From: Candidatus Eisenbergiella merdigallinarum
GTDB lineage: Bacteria > Bacillota > Clostridia > Lachnospirales > Lachnospiraceae
Length of the DNA: 49,211 nt
Direction: 5' to 3'
NCBI GenBank assembly: GCA_019119355.1
Contig: DWXE01000023.1
Coordinates: 1-49,211 of the forward strand
Numbering within the stretch: position 1 is the stretch's first letter; each line of letters opens with the position of its first letter. Below are positions 15,659-23,506 of the stretch, in pieces. The translations under genes and the position numbers were made by a program. The notes under the pieces are model-generated. The model worked only from the letters and a program-made list of their open reading frames with translations, was not told where the DNA came from and searched no databases.

Positions 15659-17821
15659 TTATTCCTCCTGGCTGCCGGATTTCGCTTCCCCGGCCGCCTC
15701 CGTTTCGGCATCCGGAGCCGTTTCTTCTTTCGCCCCGCTGTCCGCTGCGGATTCTTCCTTTGTCAGGAGCATCATGATCTCGTTGGAACGCGCCACGAAT
15801 TTGGTCATGGCTTCCGGAGACAGGGGCGCGTTCTGGATTTTAGCCAGATCGTACAGCTGCTCGCAGATCATCTTCGCGTTCGACTCGTCCTCGTGGCCCG
15901 TGATATAGCCCACCAGAGGATGGCCGGCATTGAGCACCAGGGTTTCCCCTTCCGCTCCGAACATGCCCATATCCATTCCGCCGCCGTACATCTTCATCAT
16001 ATCCTGCATCCGGCGGGATTCTTCCGAAACGGTGAGAACTGCGGAAACCTTCTTATTTTTCAGCTTTTCCACGCTGACTTTGATCTTGTCGTTCTTCAGG
16101 GCCTTGCGCATGAGCTTCTCGATCTTCTCCGCCTGCGCCTTTAGCTCCTCCTGGGTCTTTTTGCCGGTTCTGGCTTTGAACGCGTCGGTCAGATCCGCGT
16201 CGATGCGGGCGAAGTGGATCCCCTCGTTCTTCGCTTCCAGCTGGGAAATGAAGGGCTGGTCGATCCGTTCGGGCAGGATCACCGCATCCATCTTCGCCGC
16301 CTTAAACATGTTGATGTACTGGCTCTGCTGCTGTTCGTCGGTGACGTAATAGATGGTCTTTTCCTTCTTCTCTTCGGGCTCCTGCGTCGCTTCGCCTTCC
16401 GCCTTCTCCTCCACGACTTCGGCCTCCACCGCTTCGCCGTTCTCGTCGACCGCTTTTTCTTCCGCCGCATTTTCGGTCTCGTCGGGATCCACCTTGTTGA
16501 CCTCCAGGCATTCGGGCAGGGTCAGGTATTTCCCGTCCAGATTCTTAAAGAGGATATAATCCGTCATCTTCTGGCAGAATTTTTCATCCTTCAGGCAGCC
16601 GAACTTGATGAAGGGCGCGATATCGTCCCAGTACTTTTCATATTCTTCCTTCTGCGTCTTGCACATGCCGGAGAGCTTATCCGCCACCTTCTTGGTGATG
16701 TAGTCGGAAATCTTTTTCACGAAACCGTCGTTCTGCAGCGCGCTTCTGGACACGTTCAGGGGCAGATCCGGGCAGTCGATGACGCCCTTTAACAGGAGCA
16801 GGAATTCCGGAATCACTTCCTTGATGTTGTCCGCGATGAACACCTGATTGTTGTAGAGCTTGATCACGCCCTCGATGGACTCGTATTCCATGTTGATCTT
16901 GGGGAAGTAGAGGATTCCCTTCAGGTTGAAAGGATAGTCCATATTCAGGTGGATCCAGAACAGCGGCTCCTTATAATCCGCAAACACCTTGCGGTAGAAT
17001 TCCACATATTCTTCCTTCGTGCATTCGCTGGGATTCTTCATCCAGAGCGGATGGGTGTCGTTGATCAGCTCGGGCCTTCTGGCGATTTTGATCCGGTCCG
17101 GATCGTCGTCCTTTTCCTTTTTAACCTCTTCGATCACCCGGTCGGTATCCAGCTTTTCGCTGGCCAGAATGGTCTGAGTCTCCGGGGTATTTTCCCTGGA
17201 AACGTAAATCTCCGTAGGCATGAAGGAACAGTATTTCCCGATGACTTCCTTCGCCTTATATTCGTTGCAGAACTGCAGGCAGTCTTCGTTTAAGAACAGG
17301 GTGACGCAGGTGCCGGTCTCCGTGCGGTCGCCTTCCGCCATGTGATATTCCGTGCCGCCGTCGCATTCCCAGTGAACCGGTTTCGCATCGGGCTGCCAGG
17401 AAAGGGTGTCGATGTGAACCTCGTCCGCCACCATGAAGGCGGAATAAAAGCCCAGACCGAAGTGTCCGATGATCTGATCGTCGTTGGCCTTATCCTTATA
17501 CTTCGCGATGAAATCCGTGGCGCCGGAAAACGCGATCTGGTTGATGTACTCCTCCACCTCATCCGCCGTCATGCCGATGCCGTTGTCGATGAACTTCAGC
17601 GTCTTCTCTTCGGGGTTGACGATGACGGAAACCCTGGGCCTATAGTCCTCAGGCAGCGCGTACTCGCCCATCATATCCAGCTTTTTCAGCTTCGTGATGG
17701 CGTCGCAGCCATTGGAAATCAGCTCCCTGTAGAAGATGTCGTGGTCGGAATACAGCCATTTCTTGATAATGGGAAAAATATTTTCGCTGTTGATTGATAA
17801 ATTGCCATGCCTTTCAGCCAT
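15659..17821 (-). CDS. htpG: Chaperone HtpG (Hsp90)
   Basis: A 720-aa ATP-dependent chaperone. The GHKL nucleotide site is intact: ELISNGCDA (33-41), DNGIGM (79-84) and GHFGLGFYSAFM (119-130). The middle domain carries NVSRSALQND (356-365), typical of Hsp90. About residues 444-489 form an acidic low-complexity insert rich in Glu (AEEKAVDENGEAVEAEVVEE) between middle-domain parts, and the C-terminal tail is again acidic. The start at 17821 (MAERHGNLSI) is preferred over an ATG nine codons upstream because AAAGGAAC precedes it and similarity begins there. A promoter lies at 17872-17900 and a CIRCE box at 17908-17934. Confidence 0.96.
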   Translation of the reverse strand: MAERHGNLSINSENIFPIIKKWLYSDHDIFYRELISNGCDAITKLKKLDMMGEYALPEDYRPRVSVIVNPEEKTLKFIDNGIGMTADEVEEYINQIAFSGATDFIAKYKDKANDDQIIGHFGLGFYSAFMVADEVHIDTLSWQPDAKPVHWECDGGTEYHMAEGDRTETGTCVTLFLNEDCLQFCNEYKAKEVIGKYCSFMPTEIYVSRENTPETQTILASEKLDTDRVIEEVKKEKDDDPDRIKIARRPELINDTHPLWMKNPSECTKEEYVEFYRKVFADYKEPLFWIHLNMDYPFNLKGILYFPKINMEYESIEGVIKLYNNQVFIADNIKEVIPEFLLLLKGVIDCPDLPLNVSRSALQNDGFVKKISDYITKKVADKLSGMCKTQKEEYEKYWDDIAPFIKFGCLKDEKFCQKMTDYILFKNLDGKYLTLPECLEVNKVDPDETENAAEEKAVDENGEAVEAEVVEEKAEGEATQEPEEKKEKTIYYVTDEQQQSQYINMFKAAKMDAVILPERIDQPFISQLEAKNEGIHFARIDADLTDAFKARTGKKTQEELKAQAEKIEKLMRKALKNDKIKVSVEKLKNKKVSAVLTVSEESRRMQDMMKMYGGGMDMGMFGAEGETLVLNAGHPLVGYITGHEDESNAKMICEQLYDLAKIQNAPLSPEAMTKFVARSNEIMMLLTKEESAADSGAKEETAPDAETEAAGEAKSGSQEE

Positions 17822-17871
17822 GAAAATCACGTTCCTTTCTTTTTTCATTCAGCTTTTTGTTTCTGAACAAC

Positions 17872-17900
17872 AGTTTAGTCCTGCCGGAGCGAATTGTCAA
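17872..17900 (-). promoter_or_regulatory. Promoter of htpG
   Basis: Minus strand TTGACA (17895-17900), 17-bp spacer, TAAACT (17872-17877), about 45 bp before the htpG start. Confidence 0.75.
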
Positions 17901-17907
17901 CAGAAAA

Positions 17908-17934
17908 TTAGCACTCATTTAAAATGAGTGCTAA
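17908..17934. promoter_or_regulatory. CIRCE element (HrcA operator)
   Basis: An exact match to the consensus TTAGCACTC-N9-GAGTGCTAA. It ends 7 bp upstream of the htpG -35 box. HrcA binding here would place htpG and the following esterase under heat-shock repression. Confidence 0.95.
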
Positions 17935-17938
17935 CAGT

Positions 17939-18934
17939 TCACGCCGTTTGAAAATACTGATTATATACGGTAAAAAAGCTGTCCGTGGTCACGTTCTCGT
18001 CGCGGATCATTTCCACGCTGTCCCAGAGCTCCTCGTTCAGCCGCCGAACCAGGGAATTGACGAAGCTGTCGTATTCCCGGTTGAAGGCTTCGTTCCTGCG
18101 CTGATTCGCGATTTTTTCCTTGTTGAGCTGGGTCTGGGCCTCGTCGAAGGTGCTGATGCATTTCAGGATGTAATAGCCGTCCTGCGCCTCGATCACGTCG
18201 CTGACCTCGTCCTTTCCCAGATTGAAGGCGGCGGATTCGATGGCCTCTTCCCGCTCTCCCTTCCCGAAGGAATAGCTGATGGCCGTGTCCTCGCTGTACT
18301 GATCCGCCAGAGCCTCGAAATCAGCCCCCTCTTCCTTCGCCTTCCGGCATACGTCCTGCGCGTCCGCTTCGTCTTCCATCCGGATCGCCAGCACGGTAAT
18401 CGTGCGCGCCTCGTCGTCGCTGATTTCCGGATTGACGTTTTCCACGATCTGCCGGTAAACCTTGCCGGCCAGCGCGTACTCCCGGTACATCTGGGCGATG
18501 AGCGCCTCGTCCACCCCCAGCGCCGTCACCTCCGTCTCGTTGAGAGAACCGAAATATTCCGCCGCCGCCGCGGTCACCCGCTGTTCCTCCTTTTCGTCCA
18601 GAGTCACTTCCCGCTCCCCGGCCAGAAGAGCCATGGTTTTCACCTGCGCCAGCTCCGCCAGCACCTGTTCCCGGGCCTCTTCTTCCAGAGAGGTTCCCTC
18701 CGTCTTCGCCCCCCAGATCTCTTCTCCGTATACCGCTTCATACCGGTTTTGCAGATTGGTCAGATAGACCATGAGCTCCGGAAGGGTACAGGACATCTTT
18801 TCGATCCGGAACACCTCGTTCTTTTTCAGCCCGGTGGTCAGCACCACCGTAAAATCCTTTCCGCAGCCCGCCGCGCCCGCCAGAAGGGCAAAAACGCACA
18901 GAAAAGCCGCGGCCTTTTTCATCCATCTTCTCAT
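17939..18934 (-). CDS. PrsA/SurA-like parvulin-type peptidyl-prolyl isomerase lipoprotein
   Basis: A 331-aa exported foldase. It has a lipoprotein signal: positively charged MRRWMKK, a hydrophobic core and the lipobox LAGAAGC with Cys24. A helical SurA_N-like region follows (about 60-170), then a parvulin domain (about 175-265) with ISDDEARTITVLAIRMEDEA, FEALADQYSEDT and DVIEAQDGYYILKCIS. Parvulins here help fold secreted proteins at the outer face of the membrane. Its ATG overlaps the stop of the FAD gene (ATGA), so the two are translated together. The ATG at 18934 has GGAG close upstream; Met5 is an alternative. Confidence 0.88.
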   Translation of the reverse strand: MRRWMKKAAAFLCVFALLAGAAGCGKDFTVVLTTGLKKNEVFRIEKMSCTLPELMVYLTNLQNRYEAVYGEEIWGAKTEGTSLEEEAREQVLAELAQVKTMALLAGEREVTLDEKEEQRVTAAAAEYFGSLNETEVTALGVDEALIAQMYREYALAGKVYRQIVENVNPEISDDEARTITVLAIRMEDEADAQDVCRKAKEEGADFEALADQYSEDTAISYSFGKGEREEAIESAAFNLGKDEVSDVIEAQDGYYILKCISTFDEAQTQLNKEKIANQRRNEAFNREYDSFVNSLVRRLNEELWDSVEMIRDENVTTDSFFTVYNQYFQTA

Positions 18935-20358
18935 CTCGCTCCGCTTTCCGTTCTCCTTTCGGAATTCAAAATGCTTCTGGCCACGGACAGGCCGTTGGCG
19001 GATGCCTGCTGCAGCCCTCTGGTCACGCCCGCGCCGTCCCCGATGGCGTACAGCCCCCGGACGCTGGTTTCGAAATCCCGGTTCACGATGACCCGGTTGG
19101 AATAGAATTTCACCTCCACGCCGTACAGAAGCGTTTCGTCGCTGGCGATCCCCGGCGTCACCTTATCCAGCGCTTCCAGCATTTCCTCGATGGCGACCAT
19201 GATCCGGTGGGGGAAAACCAGGGACAGATCCCCAGGGACCGCGTCCTTCAGCGTGGGGACCAGATTGTTCCTGCACAGCCTCTCCTCCGTCGTCCTCCTG
19301 CCCCGCTTGAAATCTCCCAGCGTCTGCACCATGATCCTGCCGCCGCAGAGCATGTTGGACAGCTCCGCGATCTTGCGCCCGTACTCGATGGGCGTTTTGA
19401 AGGGGCGGGTAAAATTCTTCGATACCAAAAGCGCGAAATTGGTATTGTTCGTCTTATGCTCCTTCGCCTTATAGGCGTGACCGTTCACAACGGCAAGTCC
19501 GCCCTCGTAATACTCCGCCGCCACTTCTCCGGAAGGGTTGGTGCAAAACGTCCTCACCTTATCGTCGAAGGTGGGCGTGTGATAGATCAGCTTCGCCTCA
19601 TACAGGTTGTCGTTCAAAAACTGCATGATCTCGTCCCGGACTTCCACACGCACCCCGATATCCACCGTTCCCGGCGTGGTCTCGATCCCGATTTCTTCGC
19701 ATTTCGTCTGAAACCAGTCCGCGCCTTCCCGTCCCACGGCCGCCACGATCCGCGATGCGAAGAGGAGTTCTCCCCGGTCCGTCCGGACGCCCTCCGCGCG
19801 GCCGTCCTTCACCAGGATTTCCTCCACCATGGTGTGAAATTTCATCTCCACGCCCGCATCCAGAAGATGCTGCTGGATCCTGGCGTAGATTTTGTACCCC
19901 TCTTCCGTCCCCAGATGGCGGATGGGGCACTCCACCAGCTTCAAATTGGCCTGAATCGCCTTTCTGCGGATCTCGCGGATTTCCTTTTCCCGGTCCAGCC
20001 CGTAGACGCTGCGGTCAGCCCCGAACTGCAGATAAATCCCGTCCGATTCCCGGATCAGGCGCAGCGTATCGTCATATCCCAGAATCTCCGGAAGATTGCC
20101 CCCCACGTCCGGCGACAGGGAGAGCTTCCCGTCCGAAAAGGCCCCCGCTCCCGCGAATCCCGTGGTGATGGAACAGGGCTTGCACCCCACGCAGACCCCC
20201 GTGGTCCGCTTCGGGCAGACCCTTTCCCCGATAGGCCGACCCTTTTCCACGATCAGGATCCTGGCGTCCGGCCGGCGTCCGATCAGCTCATAGGCGCAGA
20301 AAATCCCTCCCGGCCCTGCGCCGATAATAATCACGTCATACTCACGATGCTCTTCCAT
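18931..20358 (-). CDS. NAD(P)/FAD-dependent oxidoreductase (FAD-binding, HI0933/GidA-like)
   Basis: A 475-aa flavoprotein. The N-terminal dinucleotide fold is DVIIIGAGPGGIFCAYEL (8-25), followed by ILIVEKG. A cysteine cluster CPKRTTGVCVGCKPC occurs near residues 50-65 and may bind iron-sulfur or zinc. GLYAIGDGAGVTRGLQQASA near the C-terminus is the second FAD-contacting motif. Similar proteins are common in Clostridia as uncharacterised dehydrogenases; the electron partner is unknown. The ATG at 20358 has GGAG eight bases upstream; a TTG further up is rejected. It heads a two-gene unit with the parvulin lipoprotein. Confidence 0.88.
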   Translation of the reverse strand: MEEHREYDVIIIGAGPGGIFCAYELIGRRPDARILIVEKGRPIGERVCPKRTTGVCVGCKPCSITTGFAGAGAFSDGKLSLSPDVGGNLPEILGYDDTLRLIRESDGIYLQFGADRSVYGLDREKEIREIRRKAIQANLKLVECPIRHLGTEEGYKIYARIQQHLLDAGVEMKFHTMVEEILVKDGRAEGVRTDRGELLFASRIVAAVGREGADWFQTKCEEIGIETTPGTVDIGVRVEVRDEIMQFLNDNLYEAKLIYHTPTFDDKVRTFCTNPSGEVAAEYYEGGLAVVNGHAYKAKEHKTNNTNFALLVSKNFTRPFKTPIEYGRKIAELSNMLCGGRIMVQTLGDFKRGRRTTEERLCRNNLVPTLKDAVPGDLSLVFPHRIMVAIEEMLEALDKVTPGIASDETLLYGVEVKFYSNRVIVNRDFETSVRGLYAIGDGAGVTRGLQQASANGLSVARSILNSERRTESGAR

Positions 20359-20415
20359 ATCGAATCTCCAATCCAAAGCGGCTCGAATTCCCGCTCCATT
20401 TCCAAACCGTTTTCC

Positions 20416-20445
20416 ATTGTATCACATTCCGGAGAACTCCCGCAA
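20416..20445 (-). promoter_or_regulatory. Promoter of the FAD oxidoreductase gene
   Basis: Minus strand TTGCGG (20440-20445), 18-bp spacer, TACAAT (20416-20421) with TG one base before it. Confidence 0.55.
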
Positions 20446-20508
20446 CTGCGAAAGCCGCCGCAAGCTGCGACGGCCTCCCTTTTATTCCTGTTCGCGGTCT
20501 TGCCGCGA

Positions 20509-20603
20509 ACGCCCGACATGAATCATTTGACGGCCAGTGGCCTTTTACGCAGCCAAATTCAGTGGAATCCGTCAAATGATGAATGGCATGGCTGAACTGC
20601 TAC
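20509..20603 (+). repeat. Second copy of the 94-bp repeat core
   Basis: Nearly identical to 14272-14365 (four substitutions and one inserted A by eye), in the same orientation. It keeps the ATCATTTGACGG/CCGTCAAATGAT stem and the right terminal repeat. The left half of the full element is replaced by other hairpins (about 20452-20472 and 20490-20509), and no left terminal repeat is seen, so this copy is a variant or truncated. Confidence 0.8.
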
Positions 20604-20618
20604 GATTTTAGCATGTCC

Positions 20619-21665
20619 TCACTGCGCCGTAATATTCACCGCGTGCAGATAGGCGTCCGATCCGTACCCGCACGCCACGGAAATCTTCTTGCCCTCCACC
20701 AGCACTTTGCAGTTGTTCAGGCTCTGCACGGAATCCAGCTTCAGCTCCATCTGCCCCTGCGCCGTATCCAGATAGAGCATATTCTCGTTGGATTTTCCAT
20801 TGACCGTTCCGGTCACCGTCACGGTGGAAGAAGTGTTCACGGAGGCGGAAGAGCTGCTCTTGTCCCCGTACAGTCCCACCGCGTGCAGATAGCCGTCGGA
20901 ACCGTGATAGAAAGCGACGGTCAGCTTATTGTCCTCCATGAGCATCATGCCCTTCATGGTGTCCGCGCTGTTGTCGATGACGAACTGCATCGTCCCTTCG
21001 TCCGTGGAAAGGTACAGCAGGCTCTCCTTCGTGCGGTCGTCCACCTTGCCCGTCACCGTGGGGTAGGCGGAATTGCCCGACCCGGTTCCGGAGGAAGGAG
21101 CCGTGGAGGTCCCGTCCGAAACGTCGGAAATACTCACAGCGTGCATGTAGGCATCGGATCCCCTGGCGCAGGAAATCTGATAGCTTCCGCCGATCACCAG
21201 CACGGAACAGCCATCCATCCTTGTGGAGTCATCCAGCTTAATCTGCATATCCCCCTGAGCGGTCTTGAGATACAGCATCTCCTCCGTGGTCTCCTTCTGC
21301 AGCGTCCCTTTCACGATCGCTGCGGAATCCGTATCCACGGTCACCGTCTCCTTCTTCTGCTCGCTGGTGATCCTGGCCGCATGCAGATAGTTGTCCGATC
21401 CCGCGGTCACGGCCACGCTGATCTCCTTCCCGGGAAGCAGCACCTTACAGGCGCTGGCGTCCGTCCCGGAATCCAGCTTGATCTCCATCTTCCCCTCGTT
21501 CGTGGATAAAAGGAGCAGGTCCGACGTGGTTCCAGACATCACGCTCCCATATACTGTAGCGATCACCTCCGCCGCTCTCGCCCGCATCGAAGCTGCGGGC
21601 GCAAGGAGCATCCCCATTGCCAGACACAGCGTCAGGCCCGTTCTCCAGATCTTTCGTTTCTTCAT
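20619..21665 (-). CDS. Secreted protein with four tandem beta-rich repeats
   Basis: A 348-aa protein with a signal peptide (MKKRKIWRTGLTLCLAMGML, cleavage near ARAAE). Four repeats of about 65-70 residues follow, roughly starting at residues 33, 115, 200 and 280. Each has a V/I-x-G opening strand, a central LLYLST-type strand followed by GxMxIKLD, and an ending GSDxYLHAVxI. Repeats 1, 2 and 4 contain CKVL or CSVL at the same place. The linkers between repeats are Ser/Thr-rich. The closest idea is an OB-like fold of the DUF5666 kind, but this is a guess. GGAGG lies seven bases before the ATG at 21665. Function unknown. Confidence 0.8.
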   Translation of the reverse strand: MKKRKIWRTGLTLCLAMGMLLAPAASMRARAAEVIATVYGSVMSGTTSDLLLLSTNEGKMEIKLDSGTDASACKVLLPGKEISVAVTAGSDNYLHAARITSEQKKETVTVDTDSAAIVKGTLQKETTEEMLYLKTAQGDMQIKLDDSTRMDGCSVLVIGGSYQISCARGSDAYMHAVSISDVSDGTSTAPSSGTGSGNSAYPTVTGKVDDRTKESLLYLSTDEGTMQFVIDNSADTMKGMMLMEDNKLTVAFYHGSDGYLHAVGLYGDKSSSSASVNTSSTVTVTGTVNGKSNENMLYLDTAQGQMELKLDSVQSLNNCKVLVEGKKISVACGYGSDAYLHAVNITAQ

Positions 21666-21752
21666 CGCCTTGCCTCCGTCAGGTATTCTCTCCTGTTGCA
21701 GTTTCATGACGTCCAAAAGGCCGACCTTCGGCGTCACGGATTATGTAAATCC

Positions 21753-21781
21753 ATCATATAATACCTGGTGGGGAAAAGCAA
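21753..21781 (-). promoter_or_regulatory. Promoter of the four-repeat secreted protein
   Basis: Minus strand TTGCTT (21776-21781), 17-bp spacer, TATGAT (21753-21758), about 85 bp before the start codon. Confidence 0.5.
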
Positions 21782-21820
21782 GACTCGTTTTTTCCTTTCT
21801 GTTTTGGCAGTTCTTTCCTC

Positions 21821-22573
21821 CTATTCCTTCACCCGATAGACGCTTCCGTCTTTCGACCGGTCCATAAACCCGTACTCGATCAGATACCTTCGGATCGTCG
21901 GATAATCCTGAGCGTAGATCCGCTCCAGGATTCTGTTAATCTCTTTCTCGGAATACTCCCGGTCGGGCTTAAAATTCTTCATAATTTCCCGCAGGACGAC
22001 GATTTTCTTCTTCTCCCTTGCCGGAAACCGGAGCAGCGCCCCGTTTTCGTCCATATAGGTGCGGATGACCTTTTCCCGCTCCTGCGGGGTAATGCTGTAG
22101 CGGTCGTCCAGCATGGTGGCGGAAGCATGCACCTCTTCCATCATTCCCTGATCGCTCTTTCCCACCGCGTTCTGCGTCTTTTTCTCCAGCGCTTCCATCA
22201 TCGCCAGAAAGAGCCGGGCCTGTTTTTCCTTTTCGCGCAGCTTGAATCGATGGTTGCGGACGGTGGACTGCGCGATCCCCATGCTGCGTGCGATTTCCCC
22301 GTCCTCCATTCCCCGGGATAAAAGCTGCAGCAGCTGCTTTTGTATTTCCGTCACCCCCGTGAGCGAGGCGGGCTGATTCAGCAAAAAATCCGCCGTATTT
22401 CCATGCCGTTGGCGGATGTGGCAGCGCACCGCTCCCCCGGCGTCATACAGCTCCCCGTCCATCTCGTAAATCCGCCCCCGCTCGAACTGCTTTCCGCACA
22501 ACAGGCACGCGCACTGCGTCTCCGATTCGGCATATCCCTTTGCCAGATCTTCAATCTCCATATTCCAGTCCAT
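21821..22573 (-). CDS. DUF2087-domain transcriptional regulator
   Basis: A 250-aa regulator in three parts. Residues about 18-55 hold Cys and His pairs (CLLC, then HIRQRH) that look like a zinc finger. Residues about 75-120 form a LuxR-type helix-turn-helix (QLLSRGMEDGEIARSMGIAQ, then STVRNHRFKLREKEK). The C-terminal 75 residues are a DUF2087 domain (LREIMKNFKPDREYSEKEIN ... RRYLIEYGFMDR). The start at 22573 is set by AAAGGAGGAATCG directly upstream. Targets are not evident; the palindrome in its own promoter suggests autoregulation. Confidence 0.88.
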   Translation of the reverse strand: MDWNMEIEDLAKGYAESETQCACLLCGKQFERGRIYEMDGELYDAGGAVRCHIRQRHGNTADFLLNQPASLTGVTEIQKQLLQLLSRGMEDGEIARSMGIAQSTVRNHRFKLREKEKQARLFLAMMEALEKKTQNAVGKSDQGMMEEVHASATMLDDRYSITPQEREKVIRTYMDENGALLRFPAREKKKIVVLREIMKNFKPDREYSEKEINRILERIYAQDYPTIRRYLIEYGFMDRSKDGSVYRVKE

Positions 22574-22594
22574 TTCGATTCCTCCTTTTCTTCT

Positions 22595-22623
22595 ATAATA
22601 AGATACTATTTTGCATTTGTCTA
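22595..22623 (-). promoter_or_regulatory. Promoter of the DUF2087 regulator, overlapped by a palindrome
   Basis: Minus strand TAGACA (22618-22623), 17-bp spacer, TATTAT (22595-22600). An imperfect palindrome, TTTGT-N10-ACAAA, at 22616-22635 covers the -35 and could be an operator. Confidence 0.55.
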
Positions 22624-22677
22624 TATATAAACAAACAATATATATTTTAGTTTGCATATAATCCCCTCTCATTTTCA

Positions 22678-22707
22678 TTGACAGGCTTCGGGGACATGCC
22701 ATATAAT
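22678..22707 (+). promoter_or_regulatory. Promoter of the O-acetyltransferase gene
   Basis: TTGACA (22678-22683), 18-bp spacer, consensus TATAAT (22702-22707), about 30 bp before the start codon. Confidence 0.75.
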
Positions 22708-22739
22708 GAAGAAAATCCGAAAGACGGAGGAATATGACG

Positions 22740-23357
22740 ATGAATTTTCCCAGAGAAGAACTGATCCGGCGCATGCGCTCGGGGCAGCTCTATTTTTGCG
22801 ACGATCCGGCTCTTGCCGCCGAACAGCTGATCTGGCTGGATAAAGTGCACGATTACAACGCCTTAAAGCCGAGCCAACAAGAGGAGAAAAAGAAGCTGAT
22901 GCGGGAAATGTTCGCCGAAGTGGGCGAAGGCTGCTATCTGGAGACGCCCTTTTACGCCAACTGGGGCGGAAAAAACGTCCATCTGGGCGCGGGCGTCTAC
23001 GCCAACTTCAACCTGATGATGGTGGACGACTGCGATATCCATATCGGAGATCACGTGATGATCGGCCCCAACGTGGTTCTGGCCACCGGTACCCATCCCA
23101 TCAATCCCGGGCTGCGCGATCAGCAGGCCCAGTATAATCTTCCCATTCATATAGAAGAGAACGTCTGGATCGGCGCCGGGGCCATCGTTTTGCCCGGCGT
23201 TACCATCGGCAAAAACTCCGTCATCGGAGCCGGATCCGTGGTGACGAAGGACATTCCAGCCGACGTCGTGGCCGCTGGAAGCCCCTGCCGCGTCCTCCGT
23301 GAAATCGGGGAACGCGACCGGAAATATTACCGCGGGGATCTGGAAATCGATCTGTAG
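22740..23357 (+). CDS. Maltose/galactoside O-acetyltransferase family (left-handed beta-helix)
   Basis: A 205-aa cytosolic acetyl-CoA-dependent acetyltransferase. The N-terminal helical cap has RRMRSGQLYFCDDPAL. Hexapeptide repeats form the beta helix from about residue 60 on, with ANFNLMMVDDCDIHIGDHVM, then the catalytic His in ATGTHPIN and the C-terminal repeats WIGAGAIVLPGVTIG and SVIGAGSVVTKDIPA. It is typical of LacA/Maa enzymes, which acetylate non-metabolised sugars. Of two ATG codons, 22740 is preferred because GGAGG is nine bases from it but only three from 22734. Confidence 0.92.
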   Translation: MNFPREELIRRMRSGQLYFCDDPALAAEQLIWLDKVHDYNALKPSQQEEKKKLMREMFAEVGEGCYLETPFYANWGGKNVHLGAGVYANFNLMMVDDCDIHIGDHVMIGPNVVLATGTHPINPGLRDQQAQYNLPIHIEENVWIGAGAIVLPGVTIGKNSVIGAGSVVTKDIPADVVAAGSPCRVLREIGERDRKYYRGDLEIDL

Positions 23358-23385
23358 GGTTCCCGCGATACCCCGCGCGTATCGC

Positions 23386-23446
23386 GCAAAAATGCCCGCC
23401 CCTGGACGGATTTTGTTTCCGTCGAATGGGGCGGGCTTCGCTTTTA
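23386..23446. terminator. Bidirectional terminator between the acetyltransferase and prfA
   Basis: GCCCGCCCC (23394-23402) pairs with GGGGCGGGC (23428-23436), enclosing a smaller ACGGA/TCCGT stem. T-rich on both outer sides. A separate 8-bp hairpin CGCGATAC/GTATCGCG lies just before it at 23364-23386. Confidence 0.85.
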
Positions 23447-23506
23447 GACCGGAACGATCCTTCCGGAATCGATCTCGCGTCCGTCAGTCGTGAATCCCTG
23501 AAATCT

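Noticed and set aside
14744..16144. A 466-codon plus-strand frame over the esterase and htpG
   Set aside because: Pro/Arg-rich shadow; the minus strand has the clear esterase and Hsp90.
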